Shown here: piece by piece, positions 14,520-23,307 of the stretch
Numbering within the stretch: the stretch's first letter is position 1
Layout: each line of letters begins with the position of its first letter
Assembly (NCBI GenBank): GCA_034002405.1
Contig: JAVFAS010000027.1
Span: forward strand, 1 to 42,667
DNA length: 42,667 nucleotides
Direction: 5' to 3'
From: SZUA-365 sp034002405
GTDB lineage: Bacteria; Bacteroidota; Ignavibacteria; SZUA-365
Translations under genes and position numbers: made by a program
Notes under the pieces: model-generated
Databases searched by the model: none
What the model was told of the DNA's origin: nothing
Seen by the model: the letters and a program-made list of their open reading frames with translations, nothing else

Positions 14520-14555
14520 GCCTTCTATCACCAAGGATCGGAGCGGAGCCGGATC

Positions 14556-17500
14556 ATGAAACAATGGCTGTCCGTGCTTTTGATTTTCGTGCTCGTCACG
14601 ACTATCCGCGTGCCATCCGCGACGGGGCAGGTGCCGGCGTCGGAGGCCGGAGGAACGCGCACACTGTTCATCCCGAACAAGGGCATGCGCGCGGGGGACC
14701 GGAATTGGATGCAGATTCCGGACAATCCGAGCATCGCCATCCCGGTGTTCACCGCCGAGACCTGGGTGCGCGCGAATTCGGGGGGACTCATCGTCACGCG
14801 CGACGAGCCGTCGGGCACGCCGTCGGATTGGCAACTCTGGTATGATTTCAGCCGTCGACGCCTCGCGTTCATCACCGCCATCGGTCCACCGGATTCCTAT
14901 TTCTTCACCGCGGACAACAGTTTCACCGCCGGTGACTGGCATCACGTGGCCCTGGTTGTCAATGGTCCCGCAGGGACGGCGAAACTGTATATCGATGGGG
15001 TGTTGGCAATCGCTCCGACCTTCGCGCCGCGGGATTTCGATTGTCTCACGGGCTTGGCCTGGTGCGGCTATTACAACAACGGGAGCGGTGCGTACCTTGA
15101 CGGGGAGATCGACGAGGCGCGGTACTGGAATATCGAGCGCACGCTACAACAGATCGTGGCGACGAAGGATATCGATCTGCCGTCGAATGACCGGCAGGGA
15201 CTGGTCGGCTGGTGGCGCTTCTGCGATTCGTTCGAGGATTACTCCGGCGCGGGGAATCATGGCACGCCGATGGGCTCCCCGCGGCTCGTACTCAATACCC
15301 TGCCATTCGGGATCACCTGTGGCGGCGATCCCTGCGACAGCGTGCGTGTCACGATCACGGGCACGCAGAGGCTCTGCGCCGGTGATTCGACCATCCTTGC
15401 CGCGAGCCCGGGATTCCAGCGCTACCGTTGGTCCACCGGCGACACCACCCGGCGGATCATCGCGCGTGTGTCCGGCAATTACCATGTGACCGCGGTGAAC
15501 GCGGACGGCTGTGTGGCGGAAGCCGACATCGATGTGCTCGTTCTGCCCCTGCCCGTGGTTGATGCCGGACCGGATATCATCGCCTGCAAGGATGTCGTCG
15601 CGACGATCGGGCGTGGAACGCCCATGGCAGGTTGGACCTACCGCTGGTCACCCATGGACGGACTGTCCACCCCGGACGAACCGGTCACGCAGGTGCGGAC
15701 CGACAGCTCCCGCGGCTACGTGCTCATCGTGACCGATGACGCGGGCTGCACGGCACGCGATACGGTACACATCACCATTCACGACGGCATTCCGCTTTCC
15801 CTTCCCGATTCAATCGGGACCTGTCTCGGTGCATCGGTCATCCTTCCGCTCGTCGTCAATGGCGGCGTGCCACCCTATCGCTTCACCTGGTCGCCGGCCC
15901 TTGAACTCTCCGCCACCGATGTGCGGACACCGGTGGCGACGCCGTCGGTGCGGCGCTGGTATTTTGTGCATGTCACCGACGCGCTCGGCTGCGAACAGCG
16001 CGACAGCATTCTGGTGACGCCAACCGCGGGAGTCGTGGCCGTGTTGCCCGACACCATTCGCGTCTGCCGGGGCAGCAGCGTGCAACTACCGTTGCTGGTG
16101 GGGCACGGCACACCACCGTTGCGTTTTCGCTGGACGCCCGCGAAAGGGCTCGATCGGACGGACATCCAGCGTCCCACCGCGACGATTGACAGTGCCCGCT
16201 GGTATGAAGCCGTCGTCACGGATGCGAATGGCTGCGAGGATCGTGACAGCGTGTATGTGCTGTTCTATCCGGAAACGGAAATCCTCATCACCATCGACGG
16301 CCCCGCGAGGTTCTGCGAGGGCGATAGCGTCCGTCTTCTCGCGACACCGGGCTTTGCGTCATACCGCTGGCATACGCCCTCGCGCGTGATTCCCGACACG
16401 GGCAATACCATCATCGCGCGGGAGTCGGGGAGTTATCGTGTCGTCGTCATCGACCAGTATGGCTGCGAGCGTGTCTCCCTCCCCGTCACCATCACGACCT
16501 TTCTCGCCTTCACCATTCCCATCACCGTCAATGGCACGCAACCGCTCTGCGAGGGCGACAGTGTGCAACTGGTGGCGGAAGGTCCTCCGCGTGAATATGT
16601 CTGGACCAACGATTCCGGCCGCGTGCTGGCCACGGGCCGCGCGATGATCGTGGCCGGCGCCGGACGCTATCACGTGTTCGCGCGCGACAGCGTCGGCTGC
16701 ATCGGCAGCGGCACGGTAGAGGTCGCCGTCGCGCCCCGCCCGGTGTTCTCCATCACCGGACCGCTGGTGGTGTGCATCGGGAGTGTGCATGAATACCGCA
16801 CATCGCTGCGTTCAGGATGGGAATACGATTGGACGGTGACGGGAGGGATCGTGCGATCGGCACCGCAACGCGCGAGTATGCGCATCGAGTGGCCGACGGC
16901 CGGACGCATGTTCCTGCGTCTCCGCGTCGTGGATCAGACAACCGGCTGCATGGATTCGGTCGATCTCGAAGTGACCGTCATCACCGGACTCTCACCGGTC
17001 ATCCTCGCGTCGGGTCCGACCGTCCTCTGCGAAGGCGATTCGGTGCTGCTGCGTTCACGGGAGATCTTCCCGCTGTACCGATGGACCGACAGCACGGGCC
17101 GGGTGCTCGGCGAGGAGCGCTCGATAACGGTGAAACAGAGTGGAATATATTATTTGCACGTATCGACCGCCGACGGCTGCGAGGGCCTTGACAGCATGCG
17201 CGTGACGATACTCCCCGTGCCCGCCCCACGCATCGTCGGGCGGCGCGTCGTCTGTCTCGGCGACACGGCGGAATACACGCAGGCGCTACGGGGCATGATC
17301 ATCGATTGGGAGCATTCCGGCGGCGTGACACTCGCCCGGGATTCGACGCGCATCCTGCTGCACTGGGATCGTGCCGGGCTGTTTCGCCTCGTGCTGGCGG
17401 CCACCGATCCGTCGGACATTCCGCCCTGCGCGGGACGAGATACCATGATGGTGGAAGTCCAATCCCGGCCGGTGGTCGCTCTCACCGCGCTCCCCGACAC

Positions 17501-19256
17501 CGTCATCTGCGAGGGTGACTCGTTGGTGCTGCGGGCCACACCCGGACATGCGCGTTATCTCTGGTCCACCCCCGAGGGCGTCGTGGATACCACCGTGAAT
17601 GCGATCACGGTGCGTCGTGGGGGAATCTACGCCGTCCGTGTCGTGAGTGCAGGGGGATGTGACGGCGAAAGTCAGCCCGTCACCATCATCGTCCATCCCG
17701 CACCGGATATCCAGATCGTCGGTCCCGCCTCGGTCTGCCGTGATGCGGTGGTCACCTATGCCGTGCGCGATGCGGTTGGTGCCGCGCTACAGTGGACGGT
17801 GACGGGCGGGACCTTGCGGACCTCGGCGACACAGGACAGCATCACGGTCCACTGGCCGAGTAGCGGACGCTGGCTGCTGACGGTGACGGCCGACAATGGG
17901 TTCTGTCTCGGTGTCGACAGCATGGTGGTGGATGTCGGAGACAGCGTGACGCCGGTCATTGCCGGCGGACCGTTCCGTTTCTGTCCGGGGGGATACGCGT
18001 TACTCCGCGCGGACAATGGCTATGTCTCCTACGAATGGCAGACGCCGGACGGGAATGTATCCGGGCAGCAAATCAACGCACAGCGTGCCGGGCTGTACCG
18101 CGTGCATGTCCGTACCGCCGAAGGGTGTTCGGGAACATCGGATCCGGTCCTCGTCGAGGAACTGCCGGCACCGCGGCCACGGATCACGGGGCCGGATGCC
18201 TTCTGTCCGGGTGACAGCGTCACGCTCACCGTGACGCCGGGATACGTGACCTATGTCTGGAACGACGGATGGCAGGGTCCCGCCCGCACCCTGCGTACCG
18301 CGGTGACGGTGACGGTGACGGTCACCGACAGCAACGGCTGTACCGGCACCTCGGATCCCTTCACGATCCACGAACATCCGCGTCCGGAGCCGCCCGTCAT
18401 CAGTCGGAGTGGAATGGAACTCGTCGCGACCCCCGCGGCTGCATACCAATGGATCCGCAACGATACAGTACTGGCCGGCGAGACAGAGCGCAGCTGCCGG
18501 ATCACGCTTCCGGGCACGTACCGCGTGCGCACGTGGAATACCTTCGGCTGTCCCTCGTGGTCCGAGGTTCTTCCGATCGTCTGTGCGCAGGGGCATTCCA
18601 TCGTAGCGCTTCCACACGTGTCGGCCGCGCCCGGCGATACCGTGCGCATTCGTCCCGCACTGACCGCGCAGCACTGTCTCGACGATATCGGCGCGTCATC
18701 CTTTATCGCGGCATTGCGGTATCACGCCTCGCTGCTGGTTCCGATTGCCCGCACACCCGACGGCGTGCTCGATGGCGACGAGCGTGTGATTCCGTTCAAT
18801 GGAACAATGGCCCTGCTGCGCGAGGGAGGTCCGGAACTCCTGTTCCTGGCCACGCTGGGAGTCCGCGATTCCATTCCCCTGACCCTCGAGCAGTTCGAAT
18901 GGGTCGATGTTCCGGTCACCACGGAGCGCGTTGATGGATCCTTGCGTCTGATCATCTGCCGTGAAGGCGGTGACCGTCTCTTCGATGCGGTGGGATCGCT
19001 GCGGCTGCTGCAGAACCGGCCGAATCCGTTCAACACCATGACCGTCATCGCGTACGAGTTGATCGAACATGGATATACGGAGCTCTCTGTCCTGAATATT
19101 CTCGGCCGTCGGGTCCGCACATTGTTCGCCGGAACGGCGGAACCCGGTACGCATCAGTTGCGCTTCGACGCGGGAAGTCTGCCCAGCGGTCAGTACATTC
19201 TCGTCCTTTCCACACCGACAGCCGTCCGGCACCGTGTCATGTCCCTGGTCAAGTGA
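14556..19256 (+). CDS. Giant multi-domain adhesin-like T9SS substrate
   Basis: A 1566-residue exported protein started after GGAGCGGAGCC. The signal peptide is about 1-27 (WLSVLLIFVLVTTI). A laminin-G/concanavalin-like domain occupies about 45-235 (FTAETWVRAN, DWHHVALVVNG, YIDGVLA, DGEIDEARYWN). About 14 Ig/PKD-like units of 80-100 residues follow, most beginning with a Cys-containing strand such as LCEGDSV, FCPGDSV or ICEGDSL and ending in YxVxVxxxxGC, so each probably carries a disulfide. Residues about 1485-1566 are the T9SS sorting domain (LLQNRPNPFNTMTVIAYEL ... GQYILVLST). The protein is likely displayed on the surface and involved in adhesion or carbohydrate contact. No catalytic motif is seen. 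It has its own promoter. Confidence 0.85.
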   Translation: MKQWLSVLLIFVLVTTIRVPSATGQVPASEAGGTRTLFIPNKGMRAGDRNWMQIPDNPSIAIPVFTAETWVRANSGGLIVTRDEPSGTPSDWQLWYDFSRRRLAFITAIGPPDSYFFTADNSFTAGDWHHVALVVNGPAGTAKLYIDGVLAIAPTFAPRDFDCLTGLAWCGYYNNGSGAYLDGEIDEARYWNIERTLQQIVATKDIDLPSNDRQGLVGWWRFCDSFEDYSGAGNHGTPMGSPRLVLNTLPFGITCGGDPCDSVRVTITGTQRLCAGDSTILAASPGFQRYRWSTGDTTRRIIARVSGNYHVTAVNADGCVAEADIDVLVLPLPVVDAGPDIIACKDVVATIGRGTPMAGWTYRWSPMDGLSTPDEPVTQVRTDSSRGYVLIVTDDAGCTARDTVHITIHDGIPLSLPDSIGTCLGASVILPLVVNGGVPPYRFTWSPALELSATDVRTPVATPSVRRWYFVHVTDALGCEQRDSILVTPTAGVVAVLPDTIRVCRGSSVQLPLLVGHGTPPLRFRWTPAKGLDRTDIQRPTATIDSARWYEAVVTDANGCEDRDSVYVLFYPETEILITIDGPARFCEGDSVRLLATPGFASYRWHTPSRVIPDTGNTIIARESGSYRVVVIDQYGCERVSLPVTITTFLAFTIPITVNGTQPLCEGDSVQLVAEGPPREYVWTNDSGRVLATGRAMIVAGAGRYHVFARDSVGCIGSGTVEVAVAPRPVFSITGPLVVCIGSVHEYRTSLRSGWEYDWTVTGGIVRSAPQRASMRIEWPTAGRMFLRLRVVDQTTGCMDSVDLEVTVITGLSPVILASGPTVLCEGDSVLLRSREIFPLYRWTDSTGRVLGEERSITVKQSGIYYLHVSTADGCEGLDSMRVTILPVPAPRIVGRRVVCLGDTAEYTQALRGMIIDWEHSGGVTLARDSTRILLHWDRAGLFRLVLAATDPSDIPPCAGRDTMMVEVQSRPVVALTALPDTVICEGDSLVLRATPGHARYLWSTPEGVVDTTVNAITVRRGGIYAVRVVSAGGCDGESQPVTIIVHPAPDIQIVGPASVCRDAVVTYAVRDAVGAALQWTVTGGTLRTSATQDSITVHWPSSGRWLLTVTADNGFCLGVDSMVVDVGDSVTPVIAGGPFRFCPGGYALLRADNGYVSYEWQTPDGNVSGQQINAQRAGLYRVHVRTAEGCSGTSDPVLVEELPAPRPRITGPDAFCPGDSVTLTVTPGYVTYVWNDGWQGPARTLRTAVTVTVTVTDSNGCTGTSDPFTIHEHPRPEPPVISRSGMELVATPAAAYQWIRNDTVLAGETERSCRITLPGTYRVRTWNTFGCPSWSEVLPIVCAQGHSIVALPHVSAAPGDTVRIRPALTAQHCLDDIGASSFIAALRYHASLLVPIARTPDGVLDGDERVIPFNGTMALLREGGPELLFLATLGVRDSIPLTLEQFEWVDVPVTTERVDGSLRLIICREGGDRLFDAVGSLRLLQNRPNPFNTMTVIAYELIEHGYTELSVLNILGRRVRTLFAGTAEPGTHQLRFDAGSLPSGQYILVLSTPTAVRHRVMSLVK

Positions 19257-19309
19257 CACCGCGGCTTCGCCACTCGTCCGGGGCGTCCCCGCTCCGTCAT
19301 CGGTTCGAC

Positions 19310-19741
19310 ACGGGGGGGGGACGGATGGGGAAAACCTCGATCCTGCTGCGGGCTGTCGAGCGCGTGAACGCGGCCGGTGGTCACGCACGATTCGCCGACC
19401 TCTCGACCGCGTCGTCCGCCGGCAGCGCGAGTCAATCACCGAGGTGCTGGATGCCCTCGAAGCGCTGGCGTAGAAGCGCAAGATCATCATTGGTATCGTT
19501 CTCGACGAATTCCAGGGGACCTCGCACGCGAGATATCATGCAACGCGCACGTGCCTGCTACGATCGGTGCCGTGCACAGGGGCATGTTTCGGTCTCGGAT
19601 GTCGAGGCCGCGCTTCGAGAATTCATCGCGGAGGAACAGGATTTGTCTTACCTGCAGTGGCACACGCTGGCGGATCTGGGTGCCGTCTTCAGCAGCGCGG
19701 TACGTGAGGGACCCTCGCGATACGTTCCCGGGAGCATGTGA
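19310..19741 (+). pseudogene. Decayed AAA ATPase (archaeal-ATPase type)
   Basis: Pieces of an ATPase lie in different frames. GGRMGKTSILLRAVERV with FADLSTAS (about 19312-19410) is a Walker A segment in the frame that ends at 19741. The sequence then continues in the -1 frame as ESITEVLDALEALA, a TAG stop at 19471, and KRKIIIGIVLDEFQG (19474-19518), a Walker B segment. The first frame resumes with RARACYDRCRAQGHVSVSDVEAALREFIAEEQDLSYLQW, which resembles the C-terminal part of the same family, but the middle is missing. There are thus two frame changes, one nonsense codon (TAG where GAG would give EKRK) and an internal deletion. The family is the stand-alone P-loop ATPases (Pfam ATPase_2 type) often found with toxin-like or mobile functions. 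Confidence 0.7.
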
Positions 19742-19801
19742 GCGTGTGCGAAGGGAACGGACGCCTCGTACGATCTCACGAAGAAGGCACGCGTCGCACG
19801 C

Positions 19802-20317
19802 TCATTTCAACGCGATCGACTTGAAAACCGCTTGGACGGTGGGATCGGTCTGGTGATCCGGTCCCATCAACGTAATGCTGATCATCTCGCCATCTTTCAG
19901 CGCGAAATACATTGTTTGCAATTGGGCATTCGCCTCGAAGGTCGAGGTCTTGAATGTCATCCCAAGCATCTCGACAGACTTGACGGGCGTGCCCTTGTAG
20001 CGTTCGACCAATCCGTTCAGATTCATGTCGACATCCGCCTGCGACATGTTGTAGCCCGCTTTCTTGACCTGGACCATGTACTTCCAGTTCGGGGGATAGG
20101 TCTGCAACGAACCGCCCGCTTCGAAATAATTCTTCTCCCAACCCTTCGGGATGAGCATGCGGAAGCCCGGGACCTCCGTCATCTCGCCGGGAACAGTTGC
20201 TGCCGCCTCCTCCGTGACCGCGGCATCTCCCGCCTTCGTGTCCGCGTTCTGTCCGCAGGATGTGAAGCCCGCGCCGATCAACGCGACGCCGATCACCAAC
20301 ATTCTGAATCGTCTCAT
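19802..20317 (-). CDS. Lipoprotein, function unknown
   Basis: A 171-residue product preceded by GAGGTGCAAA. The lipoprotein signal is RMLVIGVALIGAGFTSC with the lipidated Cys at 21. A short acidic/alanine linker follows, then a globular domain of about 125 residues (VPGFRMLIPKGWEKNYFEAGG ... MISITLMGPDHQTDPTVQAVFKSIAL). The start FRMLIPKGW and end TVQAVFKSI recall the PsbP/DUF1795-like fold used in periplasmic lipoproteins, but the match is only by pattern. It is transcribed alone. Confidence 0.7.
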   Translation of the reverse strand: MRRFRMLVIGVALIGAGFTSCGQNADTKAGDAAVTEEAAATVPGEMTEVPGFRMLIPKGWEKNYFEAGGSLQTYPPNWKYMVQVKKAGYNMSQADVDMNLNGLVERYKGTPVKSVEMLGMTFKTSTFEANAQLQTMYFALKDGEMISITLMGPDHQTDPTVQAVFKSIALK

Positions 20318-20390
20318 TTTGCACCTCGACTATGTATGAGTGTGCGTGGCGGTCGCGGAGCGACCGTCGCGCGTGAATGATCGCGGAGCT

Positions 20391-20930
20391 TCATTCATTC
20401 GTCGGCGTACCCGCTCCCGTTTCCCGCAGGGTTTCGGCGATGGCGTCGAGTACGTTCGTGGCTTCGGTGGTCGGGACATCCTCCAGTCGTCGCAACGCGA
20501 CAAGCAGTTGCCTGCCATCGTGCAGGGGGACGAGATGGTATTCCCAGTGTGCCGGACGGGGGATCGAGGTCCTCGCGGTCCAACCTTCGACCGTGCGGCC
20601 CAGGAACGGCCGCGCCTTTCCGGGTGTCGCCGCCGTTACCCCGAGGAACGTGCCGGCCATATCGGCCAGAAGCGCGTCCGTCGTGCCCAGTGCTTCGACA
20701 TAGTCACGCGAGGCCAGTGCGAGCGTGAGTTCCATTCGTCCCTCACCCAGTGTGTTTTCGGGAGGGTGCACGAAGTTCACCGCGTCGAGTCCGACCACAT
20801 CGGGGGCGGAAAACGGGACCGGCGTTTCGAAGGCCACCGGACCCCAGGACTGTGCGTGTTCGGGAGTCGACTGGCAGGCGGTGAGCAACACGACCATGGT
20901 CGCGGTGTTCATGAGGATTCGGAGAATCAT
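20391..20930 (-). CDS. Lipoprotein, function unknown
   Basis: A 179-residue product started at ATG 20930, after GGAGCACCTGAT, a leader almost identical to that of the lipoprotein gene at 41389 (GGAGCACCTGTC). The signal with lipobox is MNTATMVVLLTAC (Cys 19). The rest is a single domain with alternating beta segments and a helical end (TTEATNVLDAIAETLRE). The frame is open well upstream to 21662, but that part overlaps the next gene and has no start signal. No family is recognised. Confidence 0.65.
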   Translation of the reverse strand: MILRILMNTATMVVLLTACQSTPEHAQSWGPVAFETPVPFSAPDVVGLDAVNFVHPPENTLGEGRMELTLALASRDYVEALGTTDALLADMAGTFLGVTAATPGKARPFLGRTVEGWTARTSIPRPAHWEYHLVPLHDGRQLLVALRRLEDVPTTEATNVLDAIAETLRETGAGTPTNE

Positions 20931-21039
20931 ATCAGGTGCTCCGGGAGAGGGACACGGCGCACTGCCGTGTCGGTGAATGGATGGGCCGCTGTGGTCCGTG
21001 AAGCGCGCGCGGACCGGAGTATCCTGCCGGTGGGCCAGT

Positions 21040-21690
21040 TCAGTCCGGGCAGGAGAGCATGCGAATGCGCAACAGACCCGCGGTCGTCGCGCGTGTCCCG
21101 CGATAGCGGGCAAGCACATACGCCGAGGCGTCATCGTGCTGTGTGGGGACGGTCTCCACGGAGTTCCCCGCGACGACATACCCCCGGCGCTCCTGCGGGG
21201 GAGAGGGCATGACGACGAGAAAACGGGCACGCCGGGCGGTGACACCGCAGATCCGGGGCGGGGAGAATGCCGCGCGGGAGTAGCGCTCACCCGGCCAGTA
21301 GGCGCCGCAGAAGGAAGGAATCCCGGCGACAACGCGCATGAAGACGGAATCGGCCGTGATTTCGAATGCGATGGTACCCTCCGCGTCGACGAAATGATAG
21401 ATGTTGCGTTCGACGAGTCCCGCCACGCCGGCACCGCTGCACAGATGCACCGATGCTCCGAACACCGCGGCATACGAAAAGGAGAGGGCATCACCGGCAA
21501 GCATGAGTGAAAGGGCACCCGAATCGTTTTTCCATGCACCACTGGGATCGATGTTTCCGAAACGGTCCTCGGACTGGGCATGGGAGAGTGTCGCCATCGG
21601 TGGAATGACACAGAGCAGGAGCATGGCCAGGATCGTCCTGTCGGTGGACGAGCGCACCGCACGTGCGATCACGCGTCCCGACGAGGCCAT
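21040..21690 (-). CDS. Exported protein, function unknown
   Basis: The start at 21690 (216 residues) follows GGGGAGACGAGA; 21708 and 21777 are longer options. The N-terminus MASSGRVIARAVRSSTDRTILAMLLLCVIPPMATLSHAQ is a signal peptide with a long basic n-region. The mature part has two or more cysteines (SVHLCSGAG, IPSFCGAYWPGERYS, PPRICGV, RMLSCPD), which may form disulfides outside the cytoplasm, and stretches such as NDSGALSLMLAGDALSFSYAAVFG that suggest a small beta-barrel. No family is recognised. It converges with the lipoprotein genes in orientation and has its own leader. Confidence 0.6.
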   Translation of the reverse strand: MASSGRVIARAVRSSTDRTILAMLLLCVIPPMATLSHAQSEDRFGNIDPSGAWKNDSGALSLMLAGDALSFSYAAVFGASVHLCSGAGVAGLVERNIYHFVDAEGTIAFEITADSVFMRVVAGIPSFCGAYWPGERYSRAAFSPPRICGVTARRARFLVVMPSPPQERRGYVVAGNSVETVPTQHDDASAYVLARYRGTRATTAGLLRIRMLSCPD

Positions 21691-21893
21691 TCTCGTCTCC
21701 CCGAACATGCTATGGCGGGCATCGTTCAATTCAGGTGCTGCCGGTATGAAATCGGAATAGGACGAAAGTAGATACAAGACTCCTCAAAGTCAAGCGCGGG
21801 TCGGCGGAGCGTTTGCGGATGGACGATGTCCCGTTCCGGGCGTGATTGATGCAGACGCATGACGCAGCGTGGCGGGAGGCCTGTCCCGGGCCC

Positions 21894-21922
21894 TTGCGTC
21901 GCGCGGAGACGCGCACTATACT
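21894..21922 (+). promoter_or_regulatory. Promoter of the SGNH-like gene at 21961
   Basis: TTGCGT (21894-21899), 17 bp, TATACT (21917-21922). The predicted start near 21929 lies after the upstream in-frame ATG at 21859, which supports translation from 21961. Confidence 0.65.
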
Positions 21923-21960
21923 GCGCGGTGATCGTTTCCCGTGTCAGGAGGCCCAACGCC

Positions 21961-23172
21961 ATGCCGAAATCCATCGCCTGTGTCCTCGCCGTGGCCGCTG
22001 TCCTCATGGCGGCGGCTGTCCCCCCGAGCATCGCCCAGCGAATTCTCGTCGATCATCGTTCGGTATCCCTCTTCGAACAGATCCCCCCTCGGTACGCGGA
22101 AGCCGCGCGGGAGCTGCGCCTGCTGTTCATGGACCGCTCGGTGGGCGGAAACATCAGCGACGCCTTGAGCTGCCTGTCCCACGCGCATGCCGCCGCACCC
22201 TCGTTTTGCAAACGGTACACGCACCGCGACGCGGCCTATGCCGTCGATCCACGGGAGGTGTATTGGGACGGGGTGTGGGACCGGTCCCAGTGGCGCTACG
22301 AATTCTGGCCGGCTGGCTGCGCGGAGGATTCGGAGTGTTTTGTCCGGTCCATCGAGCCACGCATCGATTCGTTCGATGTGGTGGGCTTTCAGTTCAGTTA
22401 CCTCGCCGTGATGCCGGGGTCGAATCTCGTTCATCCCGTCGACGGGTTTTTCGGATCGCGCAGCGATCGCGGCACGGCGACACGCTACACGGAGTTTGCC
22501 GCGCGGCATCCCGACAAAACGGTAATCTGGTGGACGACCTCGCTCGCGCGCGGCATTGGGAGTGCCGAGTCCCGGGTGTTCAACACCGCGATGCGCGAAT
22601 ACGCGCGCGTGCATGACCTGGTCCTGTTCGATGTCGCCGACATTCTCTCGCATGATCCGTCCGGACAGCCATGCTTCGACAACCGTGACGGCGTTGCGTA
22701 TCTCGACGAGAATCATCCCGATGACGGTGACGACATTCCCGCGATCTGTCCTCAATACACGACCGAAACGGAGGGTGGTCATCTCGGGTCGATTTCCGCC
22801 GGGGGGATCCGAGTGGCCAAGGCATTCTGGGTGCTGATGGCGCGGATCGCCGGGTGGGATGGAAGCGCCACCGGTGTGGCGGACCAGATGGTGGCACCCG
22901 GAGCGCGGAGGCCGACGCTCGCGGTCGCACCGAACCCCGTCACCGACAGGTTCTCGGTAACGTTCACACTGCCCCATGCCAGCGAGGTCGAAATCGCGGC
23001 CGTGGACGTGCTGGGGCGCGTCCAGGACGTTGTGTACCGCGGCGAGGAGCAGGCCGGCACGCATCGACGCAGCGTGATGCTTCGTTCTCGATTTCCCCGC
23101 GGCGCCGTTCGCTATCTGCGCCTGCGAAGCCAGGATGGAATCACCACCGCGATCATCGCTCGGGTGCGCTGA
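21961..23172 (+). CDS. Secreted SGNH-like protein, paralogue of 13285-14400
   Basis: A 403-residue product started at 21961 after CAGGAGGCCC; the promoter position rules out the longer frame. The signal peptide is about 1-26 (CVLAVAAVLMAAAVPPSIAQ). The core has RILVDHRSVSLFEQIPPRY, LLFMDRSVGGNISD (S60), VVGFQFSYLAV, DLVLFDVADILSHDP, EGGHLGS and KAFWVLMARIAGWDG. Relative to its paralogue the H-T-S-H-G motif is D-R-S-V-G. The C-terminal 80 residues (APNPVTDRFSVTFTL ... VRYLRLRSQDGITTAI) form a sorting-domain-like beta module in which the YPNPFN signature is reduced to PNPVTD. The enzyme class is inferred from the S-x-G and G-G-H motifs. The substrate is unknown. Confidence 0.72.
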   Translation: MPKSIACVLAVAAVLMAAAVPPSIAQRILVDHRSVSLFEQIPPRYAEAARELRLLFMDRSVGGNISDALSCLSHAHAAAPSFCKRYTHRDAAYAVDPREVYWDGVWDRSQWRYEFWPAGCAEDSECFVRSIEPRIDSFDVVGFQFSYLAVMPGSNLVHPVDGFFGSRSDRGTATRYTEFAARHPDKTVIWWTTSLARGIGSAESRVFNTAMREYARVHDLVLFDVADILSHDPSGQPCFDNRDGVAYLDENHPDDGDDIPAICPQYTTETEGGHLGSISAGGIRVAKAFWVLMARIAGWDGSATGVADQMVAPGARRPTLAVAPNPVTDRFSVTFTLPHASEVEIAAVDVLGRVQDVVYRGEEQAGTHRRSVMLRSRFPRGAVRYLRLRSQDGITTAIIARVR

Positions 23173-23307
23173 ATCCCCTTTCACACTGCCCGAAAAACCC
23201 GTACATTATCCGAATACCGTGGCCCCGGCAGGGTTTCGCCGTCTGCCGTCCCCGGCCGCGGTTCCGCGCCGCGACGCCGTGCGCGACATCCATCTTGCGG
23301 GCTCTTC

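Noticed and set aside
19253..19741. Intact 162-residue ATPase gene
   Set aside because: The frame contains Walker A, but Walker B is in another frame after a stop codon and the middle is protein-unlike, so it is treated as a pseudogene.
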